Source of the DNA: Aquilaria yunnanensis | Lineage: Eukaryota > Streptophyta > Magnoliopsida > Malvales > Thymelaeaceae | Direction of reading: 5' to 3' | NCBI GenBank assembly: GCA_039654915.1 | Contig: CM077596.1 | Span: 5,208,001-5,272,000 of the forward strand | Length of the DNA stretch: 64,000 nt | Shown here: in pieces, positions 36,273-49,485 of the stretch | Layout: each line of letters opens with the position of its first letter | Numbering within the stretch: position 1 is the stretch's first letter | Translations under genes and position numbers: made by a program | The notes under the pieces: generated by a model | The model's database searches: none | What the model was told of the DNA's origin: nothing | What the model saw: the letters and a program-made list of their open reading frames with translations, nothing else

Positions 36273-36995
36273 TCATTCTCTTATTCTAGTTTCATGAAAA
36301 CCATTCCCTAAAACAACATTGCTAGTAAACACACATTGTTTGAGGTTTTCATACAAAACCATATCAAATCTAGGTGTAAGGAAGAAATACATTACAATGG
36401 CTGGACTTAGTCTCCATGTATCTTCCTTAGGTGTAGGGACCGTAAAATTTTCACCTTTGCACTCGATGACTTCAGGTGGAGTTGCAACAATTTCTTGCCC
36501 TTGAACCATAAGGTAAGAAATAATATTAGGCATACTTTTGCATATGAAATCACTAGGATTGACCTCAAATTGTTCTTTTTCAACCTCCTTAGTTGGTTTA
36601 ATGCATGAGACATGACTTGGAATGTTAGGAACACCAACTTCTTGGATGGGCAGCAACTCACTTGATTCTTGTAACTCATCTCCACTTAATTCCTGAAAAG
36701 AAGACAACATAACACTAAAAGAAGACTTCATTTTGTTGGATGAAAGTATGGCTTCTTTGTAGGTCTTTATCTTTTCACTCGGCTTGGGTTCATTGCACTC
36801 TTGTCTTCTTTCAACTTCACACTTAATTTCTTCTCTCGGGAACTCTCTAACACTCACTTCCCACTCAATTTCACTCATCTTACATCTTTCTATTTTTCCT
36901 TCAACTTTCCTCTCTTGTTTTTCTCTTAAGCCCTCAACTTTCCTTTCAATTGTTTTTTTTCTTCTCAGCCTCATCAAAGAATATTTTTTGATCAT
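36273..36995 (-). pseudogene. Charged linker downstream of the retropepsin (240 codons)
   Basis: N-terminal half is highly charged (RKKTIERKVEGLREKQERK, KIERCKMSEIEWEVSVREF) and likely coiled or disordered. The C-terminal half contains FFLTPRFDMVLYENLKQCVF. The position directly after the protease suits the gypsy spacer between protease and RT, but the usual spacer and RT motifs are absent. It is one frame away from the protease ORF; the switch lies at an eight-A run (T8 on plus, 36953-36960). It should be read as the continuation of the protease polyprotein after a one-base slip. Confidence 0.5.
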
Positions 36996-37380
36996 TAGGA
37001 ATCTCGTTTGGGCTTAATAAAGCAATGATGATCTTTTTCCCATGGTGCAATATAGATAGCTCGCTTGTACCTTCATCAAGAATGGGCTTGTTCCTTTCCA
37101 ACCATTGTTGGCCAAGTATGATGTGTGCCCATGGCATATCGACAACATCATAAGGTATGGAATCCCAATATTTGCCAATAGACACAGGAACTAGGACTTC
37201 CTTAGATACAAACTCTTCACGTTTATGGTTCCACCTCAACCAAAAAGGTGCCGAATGTCCAGAGAATATTAGATGGAGCCTCTTAACCATATCTAGGCTC
37301 ACCATGTTTGCACAGTATCTTCCATCTATAACCATACTGACTTTTTGGTTTTGGACAATAGCTCTTGTATGGAACAGACC
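36946..37380 (-). pseudogene. Ty3/gypsy aspartic protease (retropepsin-like) fragment
   Basis: Contains TRAIVQNQKVSMVIDGRYCA followed by NMVSLDMVKRL, then VLVPVSIGKYWDSIPYDVVD and MPWAHIILGQQWL. This matches plant gypsy proteases: V.ID.G(S)C.N..S, then (I/L)G.Y.....CDVV.M.A.H.(I/L)LG.PW. The catalytic triplet D-[ST]-G is replaced by D-G-R at the expected place, so activity is unlikely. The flap side and the ILG motif near the end are present. The ORF stops at 36946 in a homopolymer region where a frame shift moves into the 240-codon ORF. Confidence 0.7.
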
Positions 37381-37585
37381 ATGCTATGGTATTTCCATCT
37401 CAATGTATTTATTCCTCCTTACCATTGTACCTGAAAACAAAACCTCCCAACACTCCCTCTCATGTTCCACTCAAAGATTAACAATCAACTCTCAATTTTT
37501 TAGTGAGAATATTGCTTTCAACAGAATCCTCAAAAGTTATAAGAAAACTTTCCTCAAAGCACACAAGAAAACCCGAATCCTTTGA

Positions 37586-38298
37586 AAACAAGTTTTGACT
37601 TTGAAATAGAAGTGGACTAACCAAGTTATAAAAGGCTCTAGGAAGCTCTTGCAATTGATGATCACAAGAACAACAAAAAAAAGCTTTGGCTCAAAAACTG
37701 AATGGGCTAGGGTTTATGGGCACAAAAACCAATCATTTTGTGCGAGCCTTTTTTGCAAATTATTATTCTTTGTTTTCCTTTTTTTTTAAAAACCTCTTTT
37801 ATTTTATTACTTGTGGCTAGAACACTTTTCTTCTTGAAGTTCCTTGCTACTGAAGACACAAGGTTAGTTTTCTTTTTGACCAAGACAAGAAACTAATTGA
37901 AAACTTGCACAATTTGAATCAACCTTTTGATACTGAAACCTCTTGAATTTGGGTCCTTTTTTTTTTTAATGTTTTCCTGACTCTAGGATACTAGAAACAA
38001 TGAAAACAAGAAAGATTAATAAGGCTGTACATGAAAAGAAAGGATAAGAAATAAAAGAGGACAAGTGAATGAAAATTGAAAACTAGGAAACCCTAGTTGA
38101 CTCTTTTTTTGTTGTTTTTGTTGTTTTTATTGGAAACAAGGATGGAAACAAAGAGGACAGATCTGAAACAAGAAGGAAAAGGATTAAAATAAAGAATTAA
38201 AAGCATGAAAAATATGGAAAATTTGAAAGAGAAACAAAGAAAAACAAAAACACAAAGATATATCCTTTAGATGGAACTTGTTGGCTTTGATTGTAACT
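37586..38298 (-). other. Leader region between 5' LTR and protease, no gag seen
   Basis: About 0.7 kb of A/T- and poly-T-rich sequence with repeated GAAAACAAG-like words. The usual Gag reading frame is absent. A primer-binding site of a known tRNA could not be assigned next to 38298. Confidence 0.4.
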
Positions 38299-39598
38299 GA
38301 TGGGAACCCCAATGTTATAATGACCATGAAATGCACCCAAGATGCTAACAAGTTCCAAAAATACATCAAAGTGACTAGATTTAAAACCCCCACCCCTAAT
38401 CAACTTGTGATTAGAAACAAGAAGTATAAGAAAACCAAGAACACAAGCTAACTTATGCGCCAAGGTAGTCTTTAAAGAACGAAAGAGAATTTCCTCTCAA
38501 AATAGCAATATTATTCATGTAAAAAGTTGTGTATTACAACCATAAAATATGCCTATTTATAGGCCAAATCTAGGGTAAAAAGCAACCCAAACTTGGATAG
38601 GAAACCTAAGTTCAAAGTGACATAGGAAACCCTGTTAAATTAGGACTCAAACACTTGTTTTCCACATGTTTAATGTGTGCAGCATATGCCTTTTATATTT
38701 TGCAACCTAAATCATTTCCATAGCCTAAATAACATCCTAAATAATGTAAATAAATAGGAAATTAGAGTAAAATATGCAAGAACACAAGATTGGCCCCAAA
38801 AACCCCTAAATAGTCTTCTCGGGTGCACTAAGGGTTCTTTTAGAGTTTTTGCTTGGATCTTCTTCTTCTAGGAACTTTCTAAGTGATACTTTAGCTTGAA
38901 GCTCCCCAATAGGATGTATATGAGAGTCATTGAGCTTGTGGACATGAAAAATCTAACCATATAAAGAAATGGCATGAGATGACTCCAAAAGGGTCTCTAA
39001 GGGTGCATGTGTGGGCTCCAAGCTTTGAAATTGTGCACTTAAGTGTATAGAATGTATGCAAGCTGCTGGATCGGTTTCCCTTCCATAATATATGATCCAA
39101 AAATGCCGGAATAAGGCTTAAGATACGTCCTTGACACCATGGATATGAATTGACACAAATCAGACTCCCTTTAGGCTTTATTTAAGCATGATGAAACAAA
39201 GACTTGGGCATTTTGTCCACCCTCCAAGTATGCTACCTTCTCTTGGCTTGGATAGCTAGGAAATTACTTAAGAAAGGAATATTGACTTGAAATAGCTCCT
39301 TTTTAATGGCAATAGATCTGTTGAGCTTGAACTAGCACCATTAGGGCTTGTAGGTGCACTTTGATGCTCCCATTGGTGTTATGGCCTTTCCTTGAGACAT
39401 GGGTGCCTTTCCTTGCATGGAAAGGTGGGAACTCAATGGATGAAGCCACTTGTATGGTAGATAACATGTACAAGGCCTCATTTGCTTGAACTTGGGCATG
39501 GAAGCTCCAAAAGATGCTTGAAAGTCCCAATTTGAGCTCCTTAGCTTCAATGGCTTAAAGAACTCCTACAATGTGCATGAGGGTGCTTAATTTATTCA
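38299..39598 (-). repeat. 5' LTR of the protease-bearing element
   Basis: 1300 bp, TGATGGGAACCCC to AATTTATTCA. Colinear with 33911-35169, including AACAAGAAGTATAA, TATGCCTATTTATAGGCC (possible TATA region) and CTCGGGTGCACTAAGGGTTC. It has a 30-40-bp extra segment near 38590-38625 and several substitutions. Confidence 0.78.
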
Positions 39599-41165
39599 CA
39601 TCAAAAAGCCAGGAAACAACTCACAGTTATGGATTACTACTAACCACTCTATCACGTGGACAATCCACTTGGTCTTAGTTCCTAACCTTCATTGACAATT
39701 GACTAAGCTCCAATACCCATTATGGTGGCCCTTCGTGGGCATTACCAGGAAGTCTATGGAACCTGTCCCAAACTAGTCACAATTGGCTAATTGATCACAT
39801 GTACACTAGTTAAAACTTTCCTACTTTCATTAGTTAGCCTTCTTTGTATACATACATGCTTAATACTCTACCATTGGCGATAAAAATAAGAAAATAAAAC
39901 ATAAAACATTATCATGGCATTTCATTAAAACCTAAGTGTCAAAACATTCAAAGCATACCATTAACTATAAATTTTACTACACATAACCAACCAAGTGTAA
40001 GCATCCCTGGAACATGCTCTCTAAAATCGCCTATGGTGCTACAGCGCTACTCCTGGCACCATAGCACCCCAAGAATTTCCATTCAGGTGCAAATTGGGTT
40101 TGGGCATTACAGTGTTACCATTGGCACCATGGTGCCATACCTATGTGCCTTGCACCTAGAAAATGGTGCCATAGGCTCCTTTGGAGGCCTCCATACTCTT
40201 CCAAACCTCTTAGGAGCACCTCCACACTCTTCTTACCTACGAGGTACACACAATAGGCCACAATTCACCACTCCTACCAAGCTTGAGATACAAACAAACA
40301 TCACACAAAGCAAGGTAAACTTACTAGTCCACCATTATCAACACTATCTGCCAACTAATGTCATTCACCAAATTGCTTGGATTTAACAAGGATAAAAGCT
40401 ATGAATAGCATCAAATATGTAAATACAATAAATCCCTTACCAAAATTCAACTCAAACAAGCAAGAATTAAGCACCATAAACCAAACCTTAGAGCTCAAAG
40501 GGTTCCACTAGGTTTTTCCCAAGTTCCAAGGCATAAACAAGTTAAAGGCACCAAATTAACACTAACAAAATAAAACCCATGCTCCTTACAACTCAAAAAA
40601 CATGAAAACATCATGAAGAAAGAGTTACCTTATGAATCAAAACAAGTCCAGGCTTAAAAATGCCCCAAATGCTTCAAAACCATGAAAACACATGCAAAAT
40701 AATCTTTCCCTCACTTGGGCATAATGAAAGCCTTCAAATTTAATCAAAGAATCAAGGTTTGAAAAAGATTTAAGCAATAAATTAAAAGGGTTTGAAAGAA
40801 CCATGAAAATGATTTTGAAAAAGAAGTGAATAGTGCTGAGAAATCCATTTCTCTTACAAGTTGAACAACAAAAAAAATGTTTCTTCCACCAATCTTTTCA
40901 ATTTTTTCGAAAGCATTCTTTCGCCAAATAATATCTTGGTTTTTAAATACTCAAAATTGCACTAACTTAGGCTTTGACTTGAAAAACATGTTCTTAACTC
41001 CCAGGACTCGACCTAACACTTCAGGATATAAAATTACCATTTTAACCCAAATAACATCTAGTGCTATAATTTTTTTTGGAACCTACTAAACCTCAATTAA
41101 CTTACTTGATATTAATAATTCACCAGAATTAAGATATTTTATTAGGATTTCTGAACTTACCTTTC
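39599..41165. repeat. LTR-like sequence, incomplete
   Basis: Non-coding sequence whose reverse strand has the look of a large gypsy LTR (leader-like run at 40610-40900, TATTTAAAA-type promoter words near 40940-40950). I could not fix TG...CA ends or a duplication. Frames at 40033-40386 and 40877-41089 have no domain. Confidence 0.4.
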
Positions 41166-41915
41166 TCGATCGAGCTTACCACCAGGAAGGCTTTAACATA
41201 TGAACTCCCTGTACCTCAGCACAAGCTCTTACTCATCTTGATCCATCCTTGGCCTTCAACTAATTTTTGCTCAATAGGTATTTTACCCATGATCTTTTCT
41301 AAGTTTGGTGAGTCAACCTCCATCTTGCCACTTTATGCCTCTGACTCCCCTAACTTTTTTTGAAGAGTCATTGCTTCTCGAATTGTTTGCCAGTAGCTTT
41401 AACATTGATGACCTTCATGTAGCTCCTAAACACCAGCTTAAGGCCTTGGAGAAGATCCATTGCCTTAAGCCCTTATGCCTAAAGAAAAAGGCATACAAGA
41501 GTACTTGCTGCTCTACTTTGTAGCCTACATGGTCAAGAATTCTATAGTTAAGTTAGTGCATTATCATCTTTTCCAGTGTAGCTTAACCCATCATGAATTG
41601 GTGGGTTGAACTTCTGAACTCTATGAGCTACTTTTTGTTCTAGTGGTACTCCTGACCTTAAAGATTCCACACCTTCCTTGTTTTATGGATCGCTTTGCCT
41701 AGCTAATGTCTGAGGTTTTGAAATACTTCACTTAGGATGTTTGTCACATCTCAACCACTTGTAACAAGCTGTTAACCCTACCATGGAGCAAGTGAAACAT
41801 CCACCCCAATATTGCCAAAGTAGGCTACTAGGATCACCTCCTGGATCATTAGGGTCCAAAATTGCACCTGACTTAGTTTCACATTGCAACTTGCAACCAG
41901 AGCTAGATATTGCAC
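41166..41915. repeat. Diverged retroelement fragment, copy 2 (pair of 33154-33910)
   Basis: Colinear with 33154-33910 over about 740 bp (see that entry) with many substitutions and small indels. Same orientation. No intact ORF. Confidence 0.5.
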
Positions 41916-42030
41916 ACTCATACTAATGGTTAGTGCCAACTACACTAGCACAAGGATAACATCCTGGTCTTAATCTTTTAAGCCTCCAATGACTTCTAAT
42001 TGAGTCTTGACCCTTTCTCTAATATAAAAC

Positions 42031-43800
42031 TATAATGACCTTACCCCCTACAATGTGCTCCAGGAAGCTTATGGGACCGGATTACATACTAGTCATAATT
42101 AGCTAGTCACTACAAAGGGGTGCTTTAGGAAGTCCATGGAACTAGGACTTCCTCTTCTACCACGATGTTAGTTAGACTTCCCTACTAGTAAATTTAGTTT
42201 ACTAACCATTGGTGAGCTTAGTCACTGATTTACCTTCCCTTTATTGTTGCACAAATGAACATAGTGGATGCTCACACTTGAGTTCTAAGGAACTCACTAG
42301 GTATACAAGGCTCCAACATAGTGCCTCAATCCATCAGGCTTGCCTAGGTCACTAGTGTACTAAACCTCCATATACACTAGGTCTACTAGGCTCTCACATA
42401 ATGCTTCAAGCTATTAAGCTTGATTAGGCCACTAGTATACCAAGCCTCCACCCAACTTATCTACTAAGGATGCATTAGTCCTACACCTGTGCCTTAAGTC
42501 ACAACTTGCTTGAGCCACAAATGCACTAAGCTTTTACCCAAGGTGATCACCTCATCTGCCATTACTTTGTTCAACCTATAATGATAAGAATTTCTATGGT
42601 TGGACTCATTTTTCTCTGGTTTCAAGGAACCCAAAATTGTACTAATGGTTTCCTTAGTAACTTGAGCTCTGAGGCTTGCCCAAGGCACCATTGGTCACTA
42701 AATTTGTTTAACAATATAATGACCCTATTATAGTCCTTGAAGATCCTTCCACCCTTGAGGTCACCTTGCTCTATAGCCTTACCTCTTTGGGGGCTTCCCT
42801 TGCCACCCGTACCTCCATTGGACATTTCCACAAGCTCCATATGATTCAAACTACTAAACAGGCCATGAATATTCCAAACTAACTAAGCATCAAGTGCCCA
42901 ATCACACTACACAATAGCTTGATTGGCACTAATCCACCACAAGCCATTCTTAACATAACTAATGCAAATCTTTTAAACTAATTGAAATAATCAAGCAAGC
43001 AACAAAGACATGAATCATAAAATTATGCAAACTAAATCCCTTCCCTTAATTGGTATGAAAAAACAAGCATCAAGCATCTACAAGCAATATTGGTTATGCT
43101 AGAGTGTTCCATGGTTCCAATATAAAATCAACATAATTGCTCCAAATCAAACTTATTCTAACTAAACCCAGGCTCAAGCAACCGCAAGAAACCAAGAACA
43201 ATAAAGAAGCATCAAGGGCAAACATGTACATAAGCTCCCAAGTATAAAAAAAAGCCCTTTAAGAGCTCTCTACTCCAAAACTATGTAAGAACAAGCTTAC
43301 ACTAGGTTGGGTTCCTCATGGACCTTTGATTTTTGTTAAATATTGGTGAAATGGAAGAGATTTGGCCATGGATTCATAGGGGAAAGGGTGAGCTACAAAA
43401 TCAAAGGAGGAAGATGGTGAACAGTGCCTCCCAAAGCACCCAAATGTGTTTTAAATATCCTTGTCCTTCCAATAACCTCTAACTTTCTCTTATTTGACAA
43501 AAGACCCCATTCTAAATAGTATTTGAGATTTAGGCAATTTTATCTTAAACTTTTGGTTACTTTGGGTCTAAGGAACTGCTCATGAGCTTGAAAACCAACC
43601 TTATCACCATGGGGGTGGAAAATGACCATCTTACCCCTAGTGGCAGTTAGGTGCCAAAATAACTTGGGAACCATCTCACCATTACTTAACTATCTTGACT
43701 TACTAATTCACACTAAATAAGGCATTTAAACTAGGGATTTTGGCTTGTTAAATAAGTTTTAATTGATCGTTGAAGATTTGCTACCTAGAAGGCCATTATA
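42031..43800 (-). repeat. Probable solo LTR (1.77 kb)
   Basis: Ends are inverted and related: TATAATGACCTTACC at left and AGAAGGCCATTATA at right (inverted TATAATGGCCTTCT). The same end symmetry is seen in the solo LTRs at 13091 and 27337. No internal domains and no second copy. The exact boundary and target duplication are uncertain. Small minus-strand frames at 42494-42849 are not genes. Confidence 0.5.
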
Positions 43801-46155
43801 GTATAACTATAGCTGGAGGACCTTCAATTTGAGGTGTATACTCCTAGGAAGCTTCCTTATGGGCAACTTCCTCCTTTGGATACTCATTGGCAATGGCAAT
43901 CACCAAGTAGCTTGCTAGAAGTAGCTTTTCTAGAAAACTCTATTCTTTACAAGGACCTTTCTTATGACCCTTATAGTAGGAAGCTCAATTAAGGGAGGTA
44001 AGTTCATAAATTACTAGTTAATACCTCATTTTAAAGTGGATTAGTGAAAATCAAGTAACTTAATTAAGCTTTATTACATTCTAAAGAAGTTATAGCACTA
44101 AATATAACCAAGGAAAAATGGTAATTTTTCATCTTAAATCATCGAGTTAAATCCTAAGTTTTAAAATATGTGTTTTAAAAATCAAATCCTAACTTAGCCT
44201 AAAATTTTACTAAGTTTTGGATTAGTAGCAAAGGTTACTACTTAGGTAAGAGGGCTTTTTGACAAAAATGGTAAAGTTTGGGGAAAAGGAGTTTGTTTGC
44301 TTAAACTTATTGAAGAAGTGGTCTCTAAGCATTATTGCTTTATTTTTTTCTTCAAGATTTTTGTAGCCTTCTTGTTCTTCTTTGATTTCTTACTAAAATC
44401 TCATTCAATTATTGGTTTCATGGAGAAAATTGAAGGCTTTTGTAGTGCACAAGTGTTGGTTAGCTTGTCTTGTGCATTTGGAAGCTTTTGTGGCATTTTT
44501 CTAGCTTGAGCAAGATTTGTGTGTGAGGTACTCCTATGATCCTTGATTTTACTTACTTCTTAAGCTATTGGGAACTTGGGTTTAGCTTGATTACTCATAA
44601 ATTAGTGCCATTATGTTGATTTTTTCCTCGGAACTAGGAAACCTAATGGATTAAAAAGAGTTGCTTAGCCTTGAAGAATATTGGATTTTAGGTAATGGAT
44701 TAATTGATTTTGTGTGCTAAATTAATGTGCTTGGTTTTTATTCATGGCACTTGGAATGGGAAGTTAGTGCAAGAGGTAACCCATGGAAGGCAACCTAAGA
44801 AGGTAGCAAGCTTGAGGCAGCTTGAACACCATGCCTAGGCCAAGAGGTGGTTGCACCATGGGCTAGGTGTGACTGCTTGAAAATTAGACATAAGGGCTAC
44901 AGCTTGTTGTGATCTCACCATTTATGCAATGTGAGCACTTCATATATGATGAGATCTACATTATGCATAGATGTGACTACATCATGTGCTAGGGTGCATG
45001 TGATGTGTCCTTTGTGGCATGCCTAAGTGTCCTATAGGCATAAGGCTCTTTGGGGTCCTTATTTGGATTGCTAAGAGGTGTCATGGATAGTTAAACACTT
45101 ATTTAGCTTGGCAACTAAGTACGCATGTGACTTGGCCAAGCCTAAAAGCTTGAGGCACTATATGGAGGCCTAATGCACTAAATGGGTTCTTGGAACTTAA
45201 GCAAGAAGCATACACCATTTTACTTGTACAAAATAGGGGGGATCAAACTAGTGAGTAATTCATTAGTGAATTAGTTTCATGGTTTCCTTGTTGGTTAACT
45301 TAATGTTTTAACTATAGCTTTATTTGACCAATAAAGGCTAGAGGACACTAGAATGACTTTTGGAACTTGCCACCTAGAGTTGTATCTAAGGTAGAAGCTA
45401 GGGCCATGGATCTCAGTAGTATTTAGCCTTGGTGTAAGATGTATACACTAGTAGCCTCAAATGTAAATGAAAGGAATAACAAACTCGAGAGTTACTTTTG
45501 GGTCTTTTTTTTTTTGTGTTAATGCTCACACATGATTGGCTATATGTAGATAAACTCACGATGGTTTTGTATGCTTTGGCAGATTTACACCCAATTCGTT
45601 TTAACTTAAGTAAACTTAATCTAAAATGACTTATTTTTATTTTTAAATCTTTTTAACCTAGAACCAATTTCATTTGAAAGCCAATATTATATATGTGTAA
45701 TAATCCATTTGAAACAAAATTTTTATCATGTTATTAAATTTCTATGAAATTTTCTTTTTTAATGTTTAAAAAAGGAAAATTTATAAAAAATGAATAATAT
45801 TATAAAAATTTTACAATCAATAGATTATTTCACTTAAATAATATTGACTATCAAATAAAATTGGTTTTAAGCAAAAAGGATGTAAACATAAAAATAAGTT
45901 ATTTTGAATTAAGTTGACTTAAGTTAAAATGAATTGGCCCTTAGTACTTGGATTTTATGAAATGCCTAGGTGACTATTTTATGTTTTACCTATTTATTTA
46001 TGCAATGTTATTCACTTATACATGATTGCTAATAAGTTAAATAACCAAAAGTATGAAAGTTTTAACTAGAGTGCATATAATCAATTAGCTAATTGTGACT
46101 AGTATGAGACCCATTTTCATAGTTTACCTGGGTAGGGCCTTGAGGGGCCGTCACA
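43801..46155 (+). repeat. Large gypsy LTR-like sequence ending GGGGCCGTCACA
   Basis: The right edge GAGGGGCCGTCACA (46142-46155) is the typical inverted end of Del/Tekay-like LTRs, whose left ends read TGTNACGGC (compare 62025). The text resembles the LTR at 62025-64000 in composition. The left edge was not located. A 70-codon Phe/Leu-rich frame at 44297-44509 is non-genic. Confidence 0.5.
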
Positions 46156-47100
46156 ACCTTTTTCTTGTTGTAAATGTCAAAATTTAACAAATCAACACCA
46201 AGCTTTAACATCTCTACCTACTTGTGACAATTACAAAAATCATTCTCAAACTCACCCACTTTTTGGTTCTTAAGCTTGTGAACCTTGTTCTAAATTAGGT
46301 TTGCCCAATTTGTTAAGGAGTCATTTGCCTAGATGAGGCCCCCTATTTATTTTGCAAACTTTTTTTGTAGCTCTTTCTTTTCCTCAGAAAGGACCTCTAA
46401 CGTTGATTTTGCCATCGACTGGCCAGCCTGGGCAAAATAGAGATCTTCATACAACTAGTTATTCCCTCCTAAGTAGTTTGAAAGTCTGCTTCTAGAATGA
46501 TCAAATGAGAATTAGCCTCTAAGAACTTATTATATGCCTCCTTAACTACTTGGGGTTAGCTTGTAGTGAAGATTTCCATTCTCTTTATCGAAGGCCTCTG
46601 GCACCTTGTTGGCCTTGCCCTATGAGGTTGCCTTCACAGCAATATTGTTATGCTTGATTAATGATGTCAATCTTTTTATGTCACTTTTCATCATTTGTTG
46701 CCTAGATGAAGGTGAGATAAGAATGCAGGGCAAGCTACTTAAAGAAAAGGATAAATCAAAAGTAGAGCCTAATAAAGGAACATAACAATTTAAAAAAGAA
46801 AAACAAACAAACCATGGCAGCAAGAGCTCCAGTAGTACAAGATGATTCTAGCACAAACAACTTCCTTTCTTGTAAAATAATAACGTCTATGAGGGTTATA
46901 AGCCTGGAAGCAAAGGTGTTGACGTTAGAGAGTTTTACACTAAAGACAGAATCCTGCTCACTAATGAGTGGGAGAAGGTCAATGAAATGTGGCCCATAAG
47001 TAAAATGACATCTATCCTTGACTGCATGTAAGCCCGGTGCTTCCTCACCTCTTCCCAAGAATCCTTTTTAAAAGGCTAGGTAGCTAGTGGAAAGCTATAG
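46156..47100 (-). repeat. Decayed retroelement internal segment
   Basis: The minus strand gives broken coiled-coil-like text (STLEVLSEEKKELQKKFAK, about 46335-46415) interrupted by stops, resembling the long Glu/Lys helices in gag-like regions of some plant gypsy elements. A 100-codon frame at 46756-47058 has no domain. The family is not certain. Confidence 0.4.
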
Positions 47101-49439
47101 GTACTGGCAGTTAGGTTTAATGCTAATTTGATAAGGTTCCCCAATCTTTGGAAAAACCAAAATCATATATTTGCATTTATACGAATTTGATATAAATAAT
47201 GTGATCTAATGTAAAAGAAAAAAAACATTAACCTATTAGTGCGGTAACTTGGTTCTGGATGAGAATCAGTACAACTCCTCAAATTAAATAAGTTTTGTTA
47301 ATCCCTTGATGCTCATTGGCCCTTGAAATTGAATTCTATGCTCTTAAGGCTATAATTTGCTAAACCTCTTGTTTGAATTTGCATGACATTACAAGTTTGT
47401 TTGACATTTCTCAAGTTCTTGCTGCTTTTTGTGGATCTTTAAACCTTAGTCCATGTATAGTAAGCTTGAGTCACCATGCTATGATGGGAATGAAGAACTT
47501 TACTCATTATATGTCAAAGAAAATACACTGCTAAAGGATGGGACCACTAAGCAACGAGCACATGATTTTGCTTGCTCTCTACTTCCTTAGTTTTATTCTT
47601 ATGTCTTGTTTTTAAGTATTTTTTTAAATGAAGCGAGTCAATAAATTTAAAAAAATGTAAACATTTGAGAAAGAACAATTATCATACTATTTAATAAATG
47701 TTCGAAAGTTAATGTCAAGGATAAAGAGTAAGAAGAAATTTTAAATTTGGAAATACAAGCATAAGGGGAAAGGTAACTTTTGGTCCTAAAACTTATTTTT
47801 CTATTTCAACTTCAAAACTTTTCACTTTTCTAAATGAGTTCTAAAACTTTATAATTACTTACATAATTAATCCTAAATCTTTTAACTAAAAAAATCCTGA
47901 AACTTTGTAATTGTATAAACAGTTAATCTTAAAATTAATTACTTTTCTAAATCTAGTTTTTAATTTACAATTTAATATTTAATAGCTATCTTTAGATAAA
48001 TTTAAACTGTATAATAATTTTTTTACAGTTAATAAACTATCCAAATTATTATTTTCTCCCTTTGTAAATTAAATTTCTGTTCACTAACTATTTTTTTTTA
48101 ATAAATTTAGGATAGACTATTAGCACTTTAGCAAAGCCCTGGAATTGATTTATAAAAATTAAAAGTGTCAAAAAAACAAATAGTACAATGAATAGTACGA
48201 TTAAAAGACTTTTCCGATTATCACCAAACCTAAGCAAAAGTGTGATAGACGCAACTCTCACATAAACATCAAATTGTGCGTGTAGGATGAGAAGTGGAGA
48301 GAGAGAGAGAGAGTTGGTTGAAGAGGCTGGTAAAGGGGGAGAATTTTGGAGACTTTTAGGGCCATGTGTCAACATCAGGAGCACTGGGGCCTGTGCGCAC
48401 GAAAGCCATCAAAGCGGCACAGATCGTGCACCCACACGTGCGCACCTTTGACACTTGAAAACAATTTGCCCTTTTAATAAACCTTATCATTATTTTACCT
48501 CCCCAATCTGCTAGCCACCACTTGTCATGTTCACTTGACTAAACTGCCCTTCCTTCCAACACCAGTTTGCAACTTTCAGATTCAGGCCACAAATTTAAAG
48601 AATTTTCGTCATGCTTTCATTTAGAGGCACACTCTCTATCACATAAAAAATAAAACATTTCTCTAGATATAAAGGTTTAGGCATATAAAATTTGTGATAT
48701 TTTTTTATTTTACCCATGAACCTAAAATTAGAAAGAATTTTCTTCTACATTTTATATAATGAAAGTTTAAATGATGATTTAAAAAAAGATTTTTTATTGG
48801 ATTTATGTAATAAGCATTTAAATCAAGATTAAAAAAAAGATTCCTTACTAGATTTTATGTGGTGAGAATTTAAATAAAGATAGTAAGGCATATTGAAAAT
48901 AAAAACTTTTCAAAAGGAAAATATTTCAATAATTTTTAAACATAAAAAAATACATTTTATTCTTTTTCGAATGAAGAGAGTCTTATTCTCACGCTGAAAT
49001 ATTTCTTAGTCGTAAAATCATAAAGTGAAACTTACATTTATCAAAAGTAAAGCTGTGAAACTTTTGTAGTGCTACAAGAAATTTAGTTAGATCCATTAAA
49101 TTTATTAAGTCATTAATCCTACTAGATTATTGATGCAATCCAAACAAAGTGATGAAATTTGCTATATGATGAAATTCAGTTTCTTGCTCATGAAAATGAA
49201 AGCACTTCACTTATAAGTTAGATAATGGTTCCGTGCAGCCAACTTAGCTAGTAAAGTGGAAGAAATACTACAGGGAGAACCCAGATTCAAGAAGTAGCAT
49301 GGCATTCTCCTCCAGCCAAGGCTCCCTGATAATGACAAAATACAGCTGTGGTCCTCTAGCTTTTTTGCAACAACCATTTTCCTCCTAACTTTCTTAATGT
49401 ACAACGTAACTTTTTTGTACTTGTAATACTTATGAATAC

Positions 49440-49485
<46 letters not shown>

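Larger units (their letters stand above)
33911..39598 (-). mobile_element. LTR retrotransposon remnant with protease-like region, no RT seen
   Basis: LTR pair at 33911-35169 and 38299-39598. Next to the left LTR the minus strand has a purine-rich GGATGGGGGATTTAAGG, a good polypurine tract, so the element reads right to left. The interior (3.1 kb) carries a retropepsin-like region, a charged linker and a further long ORF. It lacks recognisable reverse transcriptase, RNase H or integrase, and there is little room for gag. No matching target duplication was found (AAAAC left, CATCA right), so one flank is probably rearranged. Confidence 0.72.

Noticed and set aside
49068..49082. TTTTGTAGTGCTACAAG as the missing right end of the CACTA element
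   Set aside because: About 16 kb from the array with unrelated sequence between; no subterminal repeats of the 10462 type.
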